NCBI GenBank assembly: GCA_964406155.1
Contig: CAYOQR010000002.1
Location: 124,001-188,000 of the forward strand
From: Dongia_B sp964406155
Lineage (GTDB): Bacteria > Pseudomonadota > Alphaproteobacteria > Dongiales > Dongiaceae
DNA length: 64,000 nucleotides
Direction of reading: 5' to 3'
The position numbers and the translations under genes are program-made. The notes under the pieces were generated by a model. The model searched no databases. It had not been told where the DNA came from and saw only the letters and a list, made by a program, of their open reading frames with translations. Numbering within the stretch: position 1 is the stretch's first letter; every line of letters starts with the position of its first letter. This document shows positions 34,935-43,695 of this stretch, in pieces.

Positions 34935-36146
34935 ATGGATTTTACGCTTCCCGCCGAAACCCGCGATCTCTGCCAGCGGATCGACGCTTTTCTTGAGCGG
35001 CATGTCCTGCCCCTGGAAACCGATCCTGCGAGCTTCGGCGAAGGGGAGAATATCCGCGAGGATCTGCTGCTGAAACTGCGGGCCGAGGCCCGGGCGGCGG
35101 GGTTATGGTGCTTCCAGATGCCGCGCGAGCTGGGCGGGCAGGGGCAATCGACCGTCGGCATGGCGGCCTGCTATGAGGCGGCCGGGCGATCGATCTTCGG
35201 CCCTGCCATCTTCAATGTCGCTGCGCCCGATGACGGCAACATGTTTCTGCTCAACAAGGTGGCGACGCCAGCACAAAAGGAACGCTGGCTGATGCCGATC
35301 ATTCGTGGCGAGGTGCGATCGGCCCTGGCCATGACCGAGCCGCATCCGGGTGCCGGCTCGGATCCCGCTGGCATGATGCGGACGCGCGCCGAAAAACGCG
35401 GCGATGTCTGGGTGGTCCATGGCCATAAGTGGTTCATCACCGGTGCCGGCGCGGCCCAGACTTTCATCCTGCTGGCGCGGACCTCGGATGATCCGAAGCG
35501 GGGGCTGACCGCTTTCCTCTTCGACAAGGACCAGCCCGGTTGGCGCATCAAGCGGCGCATTCCCATCATGGGGCCGGAAGAACATGGCGGCCATTGCGAG
35601 CTGGAATTCGATGGGTTGGAAATTCCCGATGACAATCGCCTGATGGGTGTCGGCGACGGCATGAAGGCGGTGCAGATCCGCCTCGGCACGGCCCGGCTCA
35701 CCCATTGCATGCGCTGGCTCGGCATGGCGAAGCGCGCCTTGGAGATCGCCGGCGGCTATGTTGCCGAGCGCCAGGCCTTCGGTCGCAAGCTCGCCGAGCG
35801 TGAAGGTGTGCAATGGATGCTGGCCGATGCCGCCATGGCGATCGAGACGGGACGCCTTCTGACCATGCAAGCGGCCTGGCGGCTCGATCAGGGCAGCCAA
35901 GCGCGCAAGGAAGTCTCCATGGCGAAGATCGTGGTGGCGGATACGCTGCACAAGGCGATCGATACAGCGATCCAGCTTTGCGGCGCCCGGGGCTATTCCA
36001 AGGATACGTTGCTGGAATGGATGTATCGCTATGCCCGCCAGGCGCGTCTGGTCGACGGCGCTTCGGAAGTGCATAAGATGGTGCTGGCGCGGACGCTCCT
36101 GGATGAGGGGCGGAATTTCTGGGCCTGGGGCAAGGACGGCGCGTGA
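34935..36146 (+). CDS. Acyl-CoA dehydrogenase, ACAD10/11-like
   Basis: FAD enzyme of 403 residues. AMTEPHPGAGSDPAGM contacts flavin and acyl-CoA; KWFITGAG and the C-terminal QLCGARGYSKDTLLEWMYRYAR segment follow the ACAD10/11 branch in which a dehydrogenase-fold protein works with a phosphotransferase. In that system the enzyme acts on 4-phosphohydroxyacyl-CoA rather than doing simple beta-oxidation. Ten bases separate it from the SDR gene. Assignment to this branch is by motif and context, not alignment. Confidence 0.88.
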   Translation: MDFTLPAETRDLCQRIDAFLERHVLPLETDPASFGEGENIREDLLLKLRAEARAAGLWCFQMPRELGGQGQSTVGMAACYEAAGRSIFGPAIFNVAAPDDGNMFLLNKVATPAQKERWLMPIIRGEVRSALAMTEPHPGAGSDPAGMMRTRAEKRGDVWVVHGHKWFITGAGAAQTFILLARTSDDPKRGLTAFLFDKDQPGWRIKRRIPIMGPEEHGGHCELEFDGLEIPDDNRLMGVGDGMKAVQIRLGTARLTHCMRWLGMAKRALEIAGGYVAERQAFGRKLAEREGVQWMLADAAMAIETGRLLTMQAAWRLDQGSQARKEVSMAKIVVADTLHKAIDTAIQLCGARGYSKDTLLEWMYRYARQARLVDGASEVHKMVLARTLLDEGRNFWAWGKDGA

Positions 36147-36177
36147 GCGAAGGCGATTGAGCAAGGGGGATGCGCGG

Positions 36178-37284
36178 GTGGATATGAATAAGCATCGGAC
36201 GGCCTTGGCCGAGTTCATCGCCGGGCAGGCGGGCGGGAAGGTCGTCGCCCTTGAATTCGGCGGCAAACTGGGTGGCGGTGCCATCCAGGAGAACTGGGCG
36301 CTGAATGTCGAGATCGCCGACGGATCGCATCGCGGCCGGCATGGCCTCGTGCTGCGCACCGATGCAGCGACCGGTGTCGCGGAGAGCCAGACGCGGGCGC
36401 AGGAATTCGCCCTGCTGAAGGTTGCGCATGGCACCGGCATGTCCGTGCCGGCGCCGCTCTGGCAGGAACCGACGGGCCAGGTCATCGGCAAACCGTTTCA
36501 GGTGATGCAGCGCGTGTCGGGCGCGGCCGAGCCGCGTCTCGTGCTGCGCCAGCTCAGTGACCTTGCCGAGATGGGCGAGGTCGAAGAGCCGGGCGAAGCC
36601 CTCGCTTTCCGCCTCGGCCAGGAGATCGCCAAACTGCATACTGTTACCAGTGAAGCCGTACCGGCCGAGCTGGGCTTCCTGCCCCAGCCGACGGTCGCAT
36701 TGGTTGCCGAGCGCCTGGCCGCCTATCGTCAGCGGCTGGATAGCTTGCCGGAGCCGCAGCCCGTACTGGAATGGGCATTGACCTGGATCGAGGATCAGGC
36801 GCCGCCGGTGGATCGCATCGTGCTCTGCCATCGTGATTTCCGTCTCGGCAATATCATGGTTGCCGAGGGTCAGTTGACCGGCATTCTCGATTTTGAATTT
36901 GCCGGCTGGGGCGATCCCGATGAGGATCTCGGTTGGTTCACCGCCCGCTGCTGGCGCTTCGGCGCGTATGATAAAGAAGCCGGGGGGATCGGCAGCCGTG
37001 CCGCCTTCTATGCCGGTTATCGGGATGTCAGCGGCCGGACGGTCGATGACCGACATGTCCGGTTCTGGGAAATCGTCGCCGCTTTCCGCTGGGCGCTGAT
37101 CGCGCTGGAACAGGGCGAGCGGCATTTCAGCGGCGGCGAACGGTCGATCAATCTCGCTTTGACGGCATTGCGTGCCCTGGAATGCGAATACGACCTGCTG
37201 CATGACATCGATGCGTTCGACAAAGCCGGCGCCACGGTCGCAGGCAAGGGGGCATCCGGCAAGATGACCCCTGATGAGGCATGA
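36178..37284 (+). CDS. Aminoglycoside-phosphotransferase-fold kinase (LvaA/ACAD10-like)
   Basis: Protein-kinase-like phosphotransferase of about 368 residues. The catalytic loop CHRDFRLGNIMV supplies the Asp base and Asn, and ILDFEFAGWGDPDEDLGW is the metal-binding DFG-equivalent. Relatives next to an acyl-CoA dehydrogenase phosphorylate the 4-hydroxy group of hydroxyacyl-CoA. A GTG at 36178 has the best-spaced AAGGGGG; an ATG lies six bases on. The much longer frame from 36031 overlaps the dehydrogenase gene and is rejected. Confidence 0.88.
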   Translation: MDMNKHRTALAEFIAGQAGGKVVALEFGGKLGGGAIQENWALNVEIADGSHRGRHGLVLRTDAATGVAESQTRAQEFALLKVAHGTGMSVPAPLWQEPTGQVIGKPFQVMQRVSGAAEPRLVLRQLSDLAEMGEVEEPGEALAFRLGQEIAKLHTVTSEAVPAELGFLPQPTVALVAERLAAYRQRLDSLPEPQPVLEWALTWIEDQAPPVDRIVLCHRDFRLGNIMVAEGQLTGILDFEFAGWGDPDEDLGWFTARCWRFGAYDKEAGGIGSRAAFYAGYRDVSGRTVDDRHVRFWEIVAAFRWALIALEQGERHFSGGERSINLALTALRALECEYDLLHDIDAFDKAGATVAGKGASGKMTPDEA

Positions 37285-37295
37285 GGGAGAAGAAA

Positions 37296-37691
37296 ATGCT
37301 GAGCCGTCCGGATGCCGATGATCTGCTGTCGATCGCCCTGGAAACCCTGCAGGAGCAGCTTCTGCCGCGCCTCTCAGGGGAGGACAAATTGACCGGCCTG
37401 TTGATCGCCCGTGCCTTGACGATCGCCGAGGCGGCGCGAGCCGATCAGGGCGGTCAGGTGCAACGTGAGTTGACCGAAATCGCCAGCCTGCTGGACGCAC
37501 CGGTCGGTGATGACGTCATCGCGGCAAGATGCGAATTGGTCCAAGCGATCCGTGCGCGGCGCTTCTCGCCCGGAACCCCGGCCGCGGTGCGGCTGCGGGA
37601 TCATCTCCTGTCGCAAACAGCCGCCAAGTTGCGCCTGGTCAATCTGAAATACATGGCCGCACGGCAACGGCGCGCCGAATCCTCGATCTGA
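37296..37691 (+). CDS. DUF6285 protein, phosphotransferase partner
   Basis: Helical protein of about 131 residues that I recognise as the DUF6285 type commonly found right after such phosphotransferases. In the Pseudomonas putida lva locus the small LvaB is required for LvaA activity; by position this is its equivalent (inference). An ATG at 37281 would overlap the previous stop as ATGA, but AGGGAG is better placed for the ATG at 37296. Confidence 0.8.
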   Translation: MLSRPDADDLLSIALETLQEQLLPRLSGEDKLTGLLIARALTIAEAARADQGGQVQRELTEIASLLDAPVGDDVIAARCELVQAIRARRFSPGTPAAVRLRDHLLSQTAAKLRLVNLKYMAARQRRAESSI

Positions 37692-37704
37692 TCTATTCGC
37701 CGCG

Positions 37705-38724
37705 CTATTCGCCGTAGACCACTTTCGGTGCGCCGCCGGTGATGGGTAGGGCTGCCTGTTTCCGGGCGGCATAGCGTCGTGCGATATAGGCGCAGACCAT
37801 CAACTGGATCTGATGGAACAGCATCAAGGGCAGAACGATGCTGCCGATATCCTGGCCGGCGAAGATGACATTCGCCATGGGCACGCCGCTTGCCAGGCTT
37901 TTCTTGGAACCGCAGAAGACGATGGTAATCTCGTCGGCCTTGCTGAAGCCGAGCAGACGGCTGCCATAGGTGGTGATGATCATCACCAAGGCGAGCAGCA
38001 GCATATCGGTCAGCAGCATGGCGGCGAAGGATTCCGGCGTCAGGCGATGCCAGAGCCCGGCGACGATGGCTTCGCCGAAGGCAAGATAGACCACCATCAG
38101 CACGGAGCCGCGATCGACCAGGCCGAGCATCCGACGATGCTTTTCCACCCAGCCGCCGATCCCGGGCTGCAGGACCTGGCCGGCGATGAACGGCACCAGG
38201 AGCTGCAGCAGAATGGATTCCAGCGCTTGCAGGGAAAACCCGCTACCGCCGCTTGCATTCTGTGCATGGAACAGCACGGCGACCAGCAGCGGGGTCAGGA
38301 ACATGCCGATGATATTCGAGGCCGAGGCGGAGCAAATCGCCGCTGCGACATTGCCGCCCGCGATCGAGGTGAAGGCGATGGAGGATTGCACCGTCGAGGG
38401 CAGGACACAGAGAAAGAGCACGCCAGTATAGAAGGCGGGCGTCAGCAGGTTCGGCGCCAAAGCATGGAGCGCCAAGCCCAATAGCGGGAACAGGACAAAG
38501 GTGGTGGCGAAGACCATGGCATGCAGCCGCCAATGCGACAGCCCGGCGGCCACAGTCGCCCGGGACAGGCGCGCGCCATGCAGGAAGAAAAGCAGGCCGA
38601 TCGCGATATTGGTGGCCACGGCGAAACTGTCGGCGAAATCGCCACGGGCTGGGAAAAGCGAGGCCAAAGCCACGGTTCCCAGCAGGGCCAATGTGAAATT
38701 GTCAGGGCGGAAGCGCGTGAGCAT
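37705..38724 (-). CDS. Bile acid:sodium symporter family transporter
   Basis: SBF-like membrane protein with about ten helices, 339 residues. LPSTVQSSIAFTSIAGGNVAAAI and FCGSKKSLASGVPMANVIF are typical family segments that line the substrate and sodium sites. Relatives move organic acids or other anions; the substrate is unknown. It is divergent from a LysR gene across 132 bases holding an inverted repeat, so LysR control is likely. Confidence 0.88.
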   Translation of the reverse strand: MLTRFRPDNFTLALLGTVALASLFPARGDFADSFAVATNIAIGLLFFLHGARLSRATVAAGLSHWRLHAMVFATTFVLFPLLGLALHALAPNLLTPAFYTGVLFLCVLPSTVQSSIAFTSIAGGNVAAAICSASASNIIGMFLTPLLVAVLFHAQNASGGSGFSLQALESILLQLLVPFIAGQVLQPGIGGWVEKHRRMLGLVDRGSVLMVVYLAFGEAIVAGLWHRLTPESFAAMLLTDMLLLALVMIITTYGSRLLGFSKADEITIVFCGSKKSLASGVPMANVIFAGQDIGSIVLPLMLFHQIQLMVCAYIARRYAARKQAALPITGGAPKVVYGE

Positions 38725-38793
38725 CGACCGGATCCTTTCGAGCGAGTGGGTTGCCCTTGTAAATACCGCCCGGCAGGATCATTGTGAATGGCG

Positions 38794-38833
38794 CTATCCA
38801 GAATATCTGTAATCGTATTTCAGGATAACAGAT
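38794..38833. promoter_or_regulatory. Candidate LysR binding site
   Basis: TATCCAGAATA is followed about ten bases later by the imperfect inverted copy TATTTCAGGATA, with a second pair ATCTGT/ACAGAT nested around the same centre, between divergent transporter and LysR genes. Confidence 0.5.
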
Positions 38834-38856
38834 TTTAAGGTGGCGTAAATTTCAGG

Positions 38857-39723
38857 ATGAATGGGGCGATGTTGGATCCGGTCCTGCTCATGACCTTCGC
38901 GGCCGTGGCGAAAGCCCGAAGCTTTACCGCTGCGGCCCAGCAGCTCGGCCTCGGTCAGTCGACCGTGAGCCAGCATATCCAACGCCTGGAAACAGCCGCC
39001 GGCCGGCGACTGCTGGCGCGGGATACCCATCATGTCGGGCTGACTCCTGACGGCGAGGCGATGCTGAGCTTCGCGCAGTCGATCCTGGAGGTGAACGAGC
39101 GGGCGCAGCTTTATTTCGAGGGCTCCGAATTGCGCGGCAAGCTGCGGTTCGGGGCATCGGAGGATTTCGTCTTCAGCCGCCTGCCGGAAGTGCTGCGCGA
39201 TTTCACCCGCAAACACCCTGCGGTGGATCTGGAACTGACCGTGGCGCTCAGTGGCGTGCTCTATGAAATGCTGGATGCGGGACAGCTCGATCTGGTGCTG
39301 GCCAAGCGGCGGTTGGGTGAGGATCGTGGCAAGCTGGTGCGGCGCGAGCAACTGGTCTGGGTGGCCAGCAATCCGGCCATTCTCGAGTCAGGCCGGCCGC
39401 TGCCGCTGATCGCCTATCCGCCGCCCAGCGTCACGCGGGCGATTGCCATCGAGGCGCTCGACCGGGCCGGCATTCCCTGGCGCATCGTCTGCACCTGCAG
39501 CAGCCTGAACGGCCTGCGGGCGGCGGCTCTCGCCGGTCTGGGCATTCTGGTGCAGCCACGTGGCATGATGCCGGCCGGTCTTTCTGTCCTCAAGACAGGG
39601 CGGCTTCTGCCACAACTGGACGATGTCGAATTCATCATTACCGGCCGCAGCCGCACGATCGGCGGACCGGCCCAGGCGCTGGCCACGCAGATCCTGAACA
39701 GCGATGCGCAATGGCAGATCTAG
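38857..39723 (+). CDS. LysR-family transcriptional regulator
   Basis: 288 residues: N-terminal winged helix (AAVAKARSFTAAAQQLGLGQSTVSQHIQRLE, abbreviated as the usual LysR pattern) and a two-lobed periplasmic-binding-like effector domain. It probably activates the divergent SBF transporter gene in response to its substrate and represses itself. An alternative ATG lies 12 bases downstream. Confidence 0.9.
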   Translation: MNGAMLDPVLLMTFAAVAKARSFTAAAQQLGLGQSTVSQHIQRLETAAGRRLLARDTHHVGLTPDGEAMLSFAQSILEVNERAQLYFEGSELRGKLRFGASEDFVFSRLPEVLRDFTRKHPAVDLELTVALSGVLYEMLDAGQLDLVLAKRRLGEDRGKLVRREQLVWVASNPAILESGRPLPLIAYPPPSVTRAIAIEALDRAGIPWRIVCTCSSLNGLRAAALAGLGILVQPRGMMPAGLSVLKTGRLLPQLDDVEFIITGRSRTIGGPAQALATQILNSDAQWQI

Positions 39724-39767
39724 AGCCGGATGCCATGACATGCGGCACCTGATATGAGACGAGGCGC

Positions 39768-40049
39768 ATGTATATCCACTTTCACGACACTCATATCTAT
39801 CCCGGTTGTGTCGCAACGATCATTGATGCCGATACGATGGAAGCGACGGATGGATTGACGGTGGTGGTCGAATTCAGCGATGGTGCGCACAGCACTGCCC
39901 GCGTTGTGATCGAGAAAAACGGCAGGCTGCATGTGTCGATCGCACCTTATCGCACCGTGAGGGGCACGGCGGTTGCGGCCAAAGATTGGAAACTGGTTCG
40001 ACGCTCCGATGGCAACTGGAAAGTCACGGCCAAGGGGCGGCAGGCTTGA
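39768..40049 (+). CDS. Hypothetical protein
   Basis: 93 residues, soluble, beta-rich pattern (VATIIDADTMEATDG, TVVVEFSDG, ARVVIEKNGRLHVS) with a basic C-terminus. GAGG lies just before the ATG and codon use fits the neighbours, so it is probably real. No family recognised. It stands alone between LysR and the VOC gene. Confidence 0.6.
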   Translation: MYIHFHDTHIYPGCVATIIDADTMEATDGLTVVVEFSDGAHSTARVVIEKNGRLHVSIAPYRTVRGTAVAAKDWKLVRRSDGNWKVTAKGRQA

Positions 40050-40223
40050 TCGAGTATGCGGCACGAGCTAATCTCGGTAAGTCGAAAAAGGCATGGCCGG
40101 TGTGGTTAGCCCGGTCACTCCCGCAAGTCCTGTTGCGGTGAGCTCTGGCTGGCAGTTGATGCCAAGTCCCACGACCTGGACCGTCGGCGCATATCGCGTT
40201 GGCGATGTGAAGGGACGTGGATC

Positions 40224-40646
40224 ATGCAACAGCAGCTTTCTGTCATTACGCTCGGTATCAGCGATCTGGCGCGGTCGCGGCATTTCTATGTCGATGGCTT
40301 CGGCTGGAAACCGGTCTTCGCCAATGACGAGATCATTTTCTATCAGATGAACGGCTTCGTCCTCGGCACCTGGCTCGCGGCGCAGCTCGAAGGGGATATG
40401 CAGCGGCCCGGCCTGATGCGGCCGGGTGCCTTCGCGCTCGCGCATAACGTCGCCAGTCGAATGGCGGTGCAAGAGACGATGGATCGTCTGGCGGCATTCG
40501 GTGGCCGGATCCTGCGACCCGGTGATGTCCCGCCTCATGGCGGCTTCCGTGGCTATATCGCTGATCCGGATGATCATGCCTGGGAGATCGCCTGGAATCC
40601 GGCCTGGCCGATCAGCCCGGAAGGTTATGTCAGTTTCGGCACCTGA
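40224..40646 (+). CDS. VOC (glyoxalase/dioxygenase-fold) family protein
   Basis: 140-residue protein with paired beta-alpha-beta-beta-beta modules: ITLGISDLARSRHFYVDGFGW at the N-terminus and FRGYIADPDDHAWEIAWNP at the C-terminus, the latter with the metal-ligand Glu. Possible roles are antibiotic or metal resistance or an isomerase; the substrate is unknown. Its 3' end overlaps the convergent MFS gene by 22 bases. Confidence 0.85.
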   Translation: MQQQLSVITLGISDLARSRHFYVDGFGWKPVFANDEIIFYQMNGFVLGTWLAAQLEGDMQRPGLMRPGAFALAHNVASRMAVQETMDRLAAFGGRILRPGDVPPHGGFRGYIADPDDHAWEIAWNPAWPISPEGYVSFGT

Positions 40647-41866
40647 CATTCGTCATCTGCACAGCAAGCGGAGGACATGGCTTTCTCCGCCTGACGCAGC
40701 AAATGGCGGTAGCCGAGCAGGGCGATCACCAAAGCGATGGCCCCGGCTGGTATAGAAACCCAGAAGCCGGCGGGGGCACCGAACTTGTCGATCATCCAGC
40801 CAGATAACGCGGAACCGGTGGCCGCGCCGATCCCGATCCCGGTTATCGCCCATGTGATGCCCTCGGTCAGTTTCGAGGGTGGGGCGAGGCGCTCGATCAG
40901 GCCCATCGAGGTAATGATCGTGGGCGACACGGCGCCCCCGGCGAGGAATAGGACAGCGGCCAGGGTGGGGATGTTGTTCACCGCCAGGAGCGGCAGTGTC
41001 GTCAAGGCCGCCAGCGAAACGGCCATCAGAAGCTGCTGGGGCAACGGCAGCTTTATCTTCAGCATGCCGAAGACCAGCCCGGCGATCAGCGAGCCTGCGG
41101 CATAGCTTGTCAGGGCGAGGCCGGCGGCAGCTTTCTGGCCTTGAGCCTCGGCAAAGGCGACCGCCGTCACGTCGGCCGCGCCGAAAATCGCACCGATCGC
41201 AGCAAGGGTAGCCATGATGATCTGCAGTGAGCCAAGGCGAATGACCGAGGAACCGCCCGCAGGCCCTGCTGAATGGACCGGCGGCTCGGTTGCTCTTTGG
41301 GCGGCAAAGAAGATTGTGCCGATCGCCAGCAGCAGTGTCGCAACCAGCGGGCCAGCTTCGGGGAAGACGACAACACTCAGTCCGATCGAAACCACCGGGC
41401 CGATCATGTAGAGCGTCTCGTCGATCACGGATTCGAAGGCAAAGGCGGTATGGAGTTTCGGCGTATCGCGATAGAGCACCGTCCAGCGGGCCCTGACCAG
41501 GGCTGTGATGCTTGGCATCGATCCCGCGATGGCCGCGAACAGAAACAGCATCCAAGTGGCCGCATTGTAATGCGTGGCAAGGATGAGGGCGGCGAGCGAG
41601 GTGACGGTCACGGTCGTCACGGGAATGAGAACACGGCTCTGGCCGTAGCGGTCGACCTGGCGGGAAATCTGCGGTGCGATCAGTGCATTCGCCAAGGCAA
41701 ACGTGGCTGAGACGCCGCCCGCCAGCCAATATTCCCCGTGGCGCTGGGACAGCATGGTGACGATGCCCAGCGTCATCATGGTCTGGGGCAGGCGGGCCAC
41801 AAAGCCCGCTGCCGAGAAAGCCTTGGCGCCCGGAGCCCGGAAAATATCGACATAGGGATTGGGCAT
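40625..41866 (-). CDS. MFS transporter
   Basis: 413 residues with about twelve membrane helices. The helix 2-3 loop has QVDRYGQSRVLIP in place of the usual MFS motif A, and ERLAPPSKLTEGITW and SGWMIDKFGAPAGFW occur in the second half. It resembles drug or sugar efflux permeases of the SET/YfcJ-like group. Divergent from a TetR gene with two identical operator-like sequences between them, so it is probably that regulator's target and substrate-induced. The C-terminus ends with a Cys-rich tail (SSACCADDEC) that is unusual and might bind metal. Confidence 0.87.
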   Translation of the reverse strand: MPNPYVDIFRAPGAKAFSAAGFVARLPQTMMTLGIVTMLSQRHGEYWLAGGVSATFALANALIAPQISRQVDRYGQSRVLIPVTTVTVTSLAALILATHYNAATWMLFLFAAIAGSMPSITALVRARWTVLYRDTPKLHTAFAFESVIDETLYMIGPVVSIGLSVVVFPEAGPLVATLLLAIGTIFFAAQRATEPPVHSAGPAGGSSVIRLGSLQIIMATLAAIGAIFGAADVTAVAFAEAQGQKAAAGLALTSYAAGSLIAGLVFGMLKIKLPLPQQLLMAVSLAALTTLPLLAVNNIPTLAAVLFLAGGAVSPTIITSMGLIERLAPPSKLTEGITWAITGIGIGAATGSALSGWMIDKFGAPAGFWVSIPAGAIALVIALLGYRHLLRQAEKAMSSACCADDECQVPKLT

Positions 41867-41892
41867 GCGACCACCAGACGGGAAAGCCGTTT

Positions 41893-41909
41893 ACATACGG
41901 AACGTATGT
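41893..41909. promoter_or_regulatory. TetR operator copy 1
   Basis: ACATACG-GAA-CGTATGT, a perfect 7-bp inverted repeat with a three-base spacer, 27 bases upstream of the MFS start. Confidence 0.82.
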
Positions 41910-41946
41910 TTTTGTGTATAGTTGCCTATGCTGTGCGTGTCAATTA

Positions 41947-41963
41947 ACATACGTTCCGTATGT
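41947..41963. promoter_or_regulatory. TetR operator copy 2
   Basis: ACATACG-TTC-CGTATGT, the same arms as copy 1, 14 bases upstream of the tetR-type start. The pair, 54 bases centre to centre, lets one regulator control both divergent genes. Confidence 0.82.
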
Positions 41964-41976
41964 GAGTGGAGATGGA

Positions 41977-42573
41977 ATGGCGTTCCACAAGCCACGTAAG
42001 GAAATGATTGCCGAAACCCGTGCCAAGCTGGTGACGGCGGCCCGGCATGCTTTCGGCACACTAGGCTATGCCGATGCCTCGATGGATGACTTCACCGCCG
42101 CCGCCGGCCTGACCCGGGGAGCGCTCTATCATCACTTCGGCGACAAGAAGGGGCTGCTGGAGGCCGTCATTGCCGAGATCGATGCGGAGATGAGCGCCAG
42201 GATCGAGGCTGTTTCCAGGCGGGCCGGATCGCCCTGGCGTGGTTTCGTCGATGAATGCACTACCTATCTCGAACTGGCATTGGAGCCGGAGATCCAGCGT
42301 ATCGTGTTGCGGGATGGGCCATCGGTGCTTGGAGACCCTTCAGCCTGGCCCAGCCAGAATGCCTGCATCCGTTCGATGTCCGTGCGTCTCCGGCAATTGG
42401 CGGATGACGGCGTTATCGTCGGGATCGACCCCGAGGCGATTGCCCGCTTGCTCAACGGCGCCATGCTGCATGCCGCCATGTGGATCGCCAATTCGCCTGA
42501 TCCGAAGGCGACCTCGCGCAAGGCGGTCAAAGCCATCAAGACGCTGCTGAACGGGCTTCTTGCCGATAAGTGA
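41977..42573 (+). CDS. TetR-family regulator
   Basis: 198 residues. N-terminal helix-turn-helix (ARHAFGTLGYADASMDDFTAAAGL, RGALYHHFGDKKGLL; shortened family pattern) and a helical ligand domain. The ATG at 41977 gives the standard start for the family; the frame from 41914 runs through the second operator and is rejected. It likely represses itself and the divergent MFS transporter. Confidence 0.93.
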   Translation: MAFHKPRKEMIAETRAKLVTAARHAFGTLGYADASMDDFTAAAGLTRGALYHHFGDKKGLLEAVIAEIDAEMSARIEAVSRRAGSPWRGFVDECTTYLELALEPEIQRIVLRDGPSVLGDPSAWPSQNACIRSMSVRLRQLADDGVIVGIDPEAIARLLNGAMLHAAMWIANSPDPKATSRKAVKAIKTLLNGLLADK

Positions 42574-42591
42574 TTGAGAGACTCTGGTCGA

Positions 42592-43641
42592 TTAGTGGCG
42601 ATTGAGCCAAGACAGCATCGCCTGCATGACGGTCTCGGCCGGCGGCGGCGATAGGGCCGTGTATTCGCTGATCGATCCGGTACCGGCCACTTGAAACAGA
42701 TGGTTCATGTCGTCGAAGACGATGGCTTCGGCGTCCGGGTTGTGGCGCGTGGCGGCATCGAAGGCGAGACGATTTTCCACCGCTGCGACCTGACAATCCT
42801 TGCCGCCAAAGATTGCCAGTATGGGAAGAGCGAGCGCGGAAAGGGTTTGCGCGGGGTACTGCCGCAGCAAGGAACGATAGGCAGGCGAGCAGACGGTGCT
42901 GGCCATCTTTTCCGCCTGCTGTTCCGCCGATTGGGCAAAACGCCCTGCGGCCTCAGGCGATAGGTCGGGATATTGGCGCAGGCACTGATCGATCAGCGTG
43001 GCGATATCCCGCTTTGCCGTTTCGGTGGCGAGATCGCTGCGGACGATGGCATAGACGGCTTCATTGGTCCGCCTTGCATGCGCGATCTGGGGTGATGTCA
43101 GCTTGGCTTCGGCTGACAGGAACTCCACTTGCCGATGCAGCAGCGCTTCGATCGGTTCCGCCGGTCCTGCCAGCATGATCACGGATCGGACCGGCAGGCC
43201 GTTTGTTGCCGTGGCCGCGACCAATCCGCCTTCGCTATGACCGCAAAAGCTGATCCGTGCCGCGTCGATCGAAGATATGGTCGACAGGAAGCGAAAGGCA
43301 GCCCTGGCATCGGCGACGCTGTCATCGAAGCTCGTCTCCGCGGCATTTCCGCCCGAACCGCCGATGCCGCGGTCGTCGCAGCGCAAGGTGGCATAACCAT
43401 GTCCGGCGAAGAAGGCGGCGAGACGCAGGAAGGGTTTGTGGCCCATCACGGTCTCATCGCGATCATGTACGCCAGACCCGGTGACAAGGATCAGCGCCGG
43501 CAGGCCTGCCTCAGGGGCGTTGTCGCCGGCGGGCAGGGTCAATGTGCCGGCAATGCTGATGCCGGCACTGGGAAAGAAATGTTCCTGCTCGATGAAAGCG
43601 GTGTCCACGTCGTCCCTGCGACCTCTTCCAAGAGGGCGCAA
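42592..43641 (-). CDS. Alpha/beta hydrolase
   Basis: 349 residues. The nucleophile elbow GHSEGG (Ser), oxyanion region ILVTGSGVHDRDET, LRCDDRGIGGSGG and a late DDMNHLF His match the serine hydrolase family of the dienelactone hydrolase/prolyl-oligopeptidase-like type. A TTG start at 43641 has GGGAG five bases upstream; a GTG at 43608 is the alternative. The substrate, probably an ester, is unknown. Convergent with tetR, downstream of the nuclease-like gene. Confidence 0.82.
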   Translation of the reverse strand: MRPLGRGRRDDVDTAFIEQEHFFPSAGISIAGTLTLPAGDNAPEAGLPALILVTGSGVHDRDETVMGHKPFLRLAAFFAGHGYATLRCDDRGIGGSGGNAAETSFDDSVADARAAFRFLSTISSIDAARISFCGHSEGGLVAATATNGLPVRSVIMLAGPAEPIEALLHRQVEFLSAEAKLTSPQIAHARRTNEAVYAIVRSDLATETAKRDIATLIDQCLRQYPDLSPEAAGRFAQSAEQQAEKMASTVCSPAYRSLLRQYPAQTLSALALPILAIFGGKDCQVAAVENRLAFDAATRHNPDAEAIVFDDMNHLFQVAGTGSISEYTALSPPPAETVMQAMLSWLNRH

Positions 43642-43695
43642 TCATACTCCCGCAACTCACGACCGTCGCCCGGATTTGATTACACGTATCGTGAA

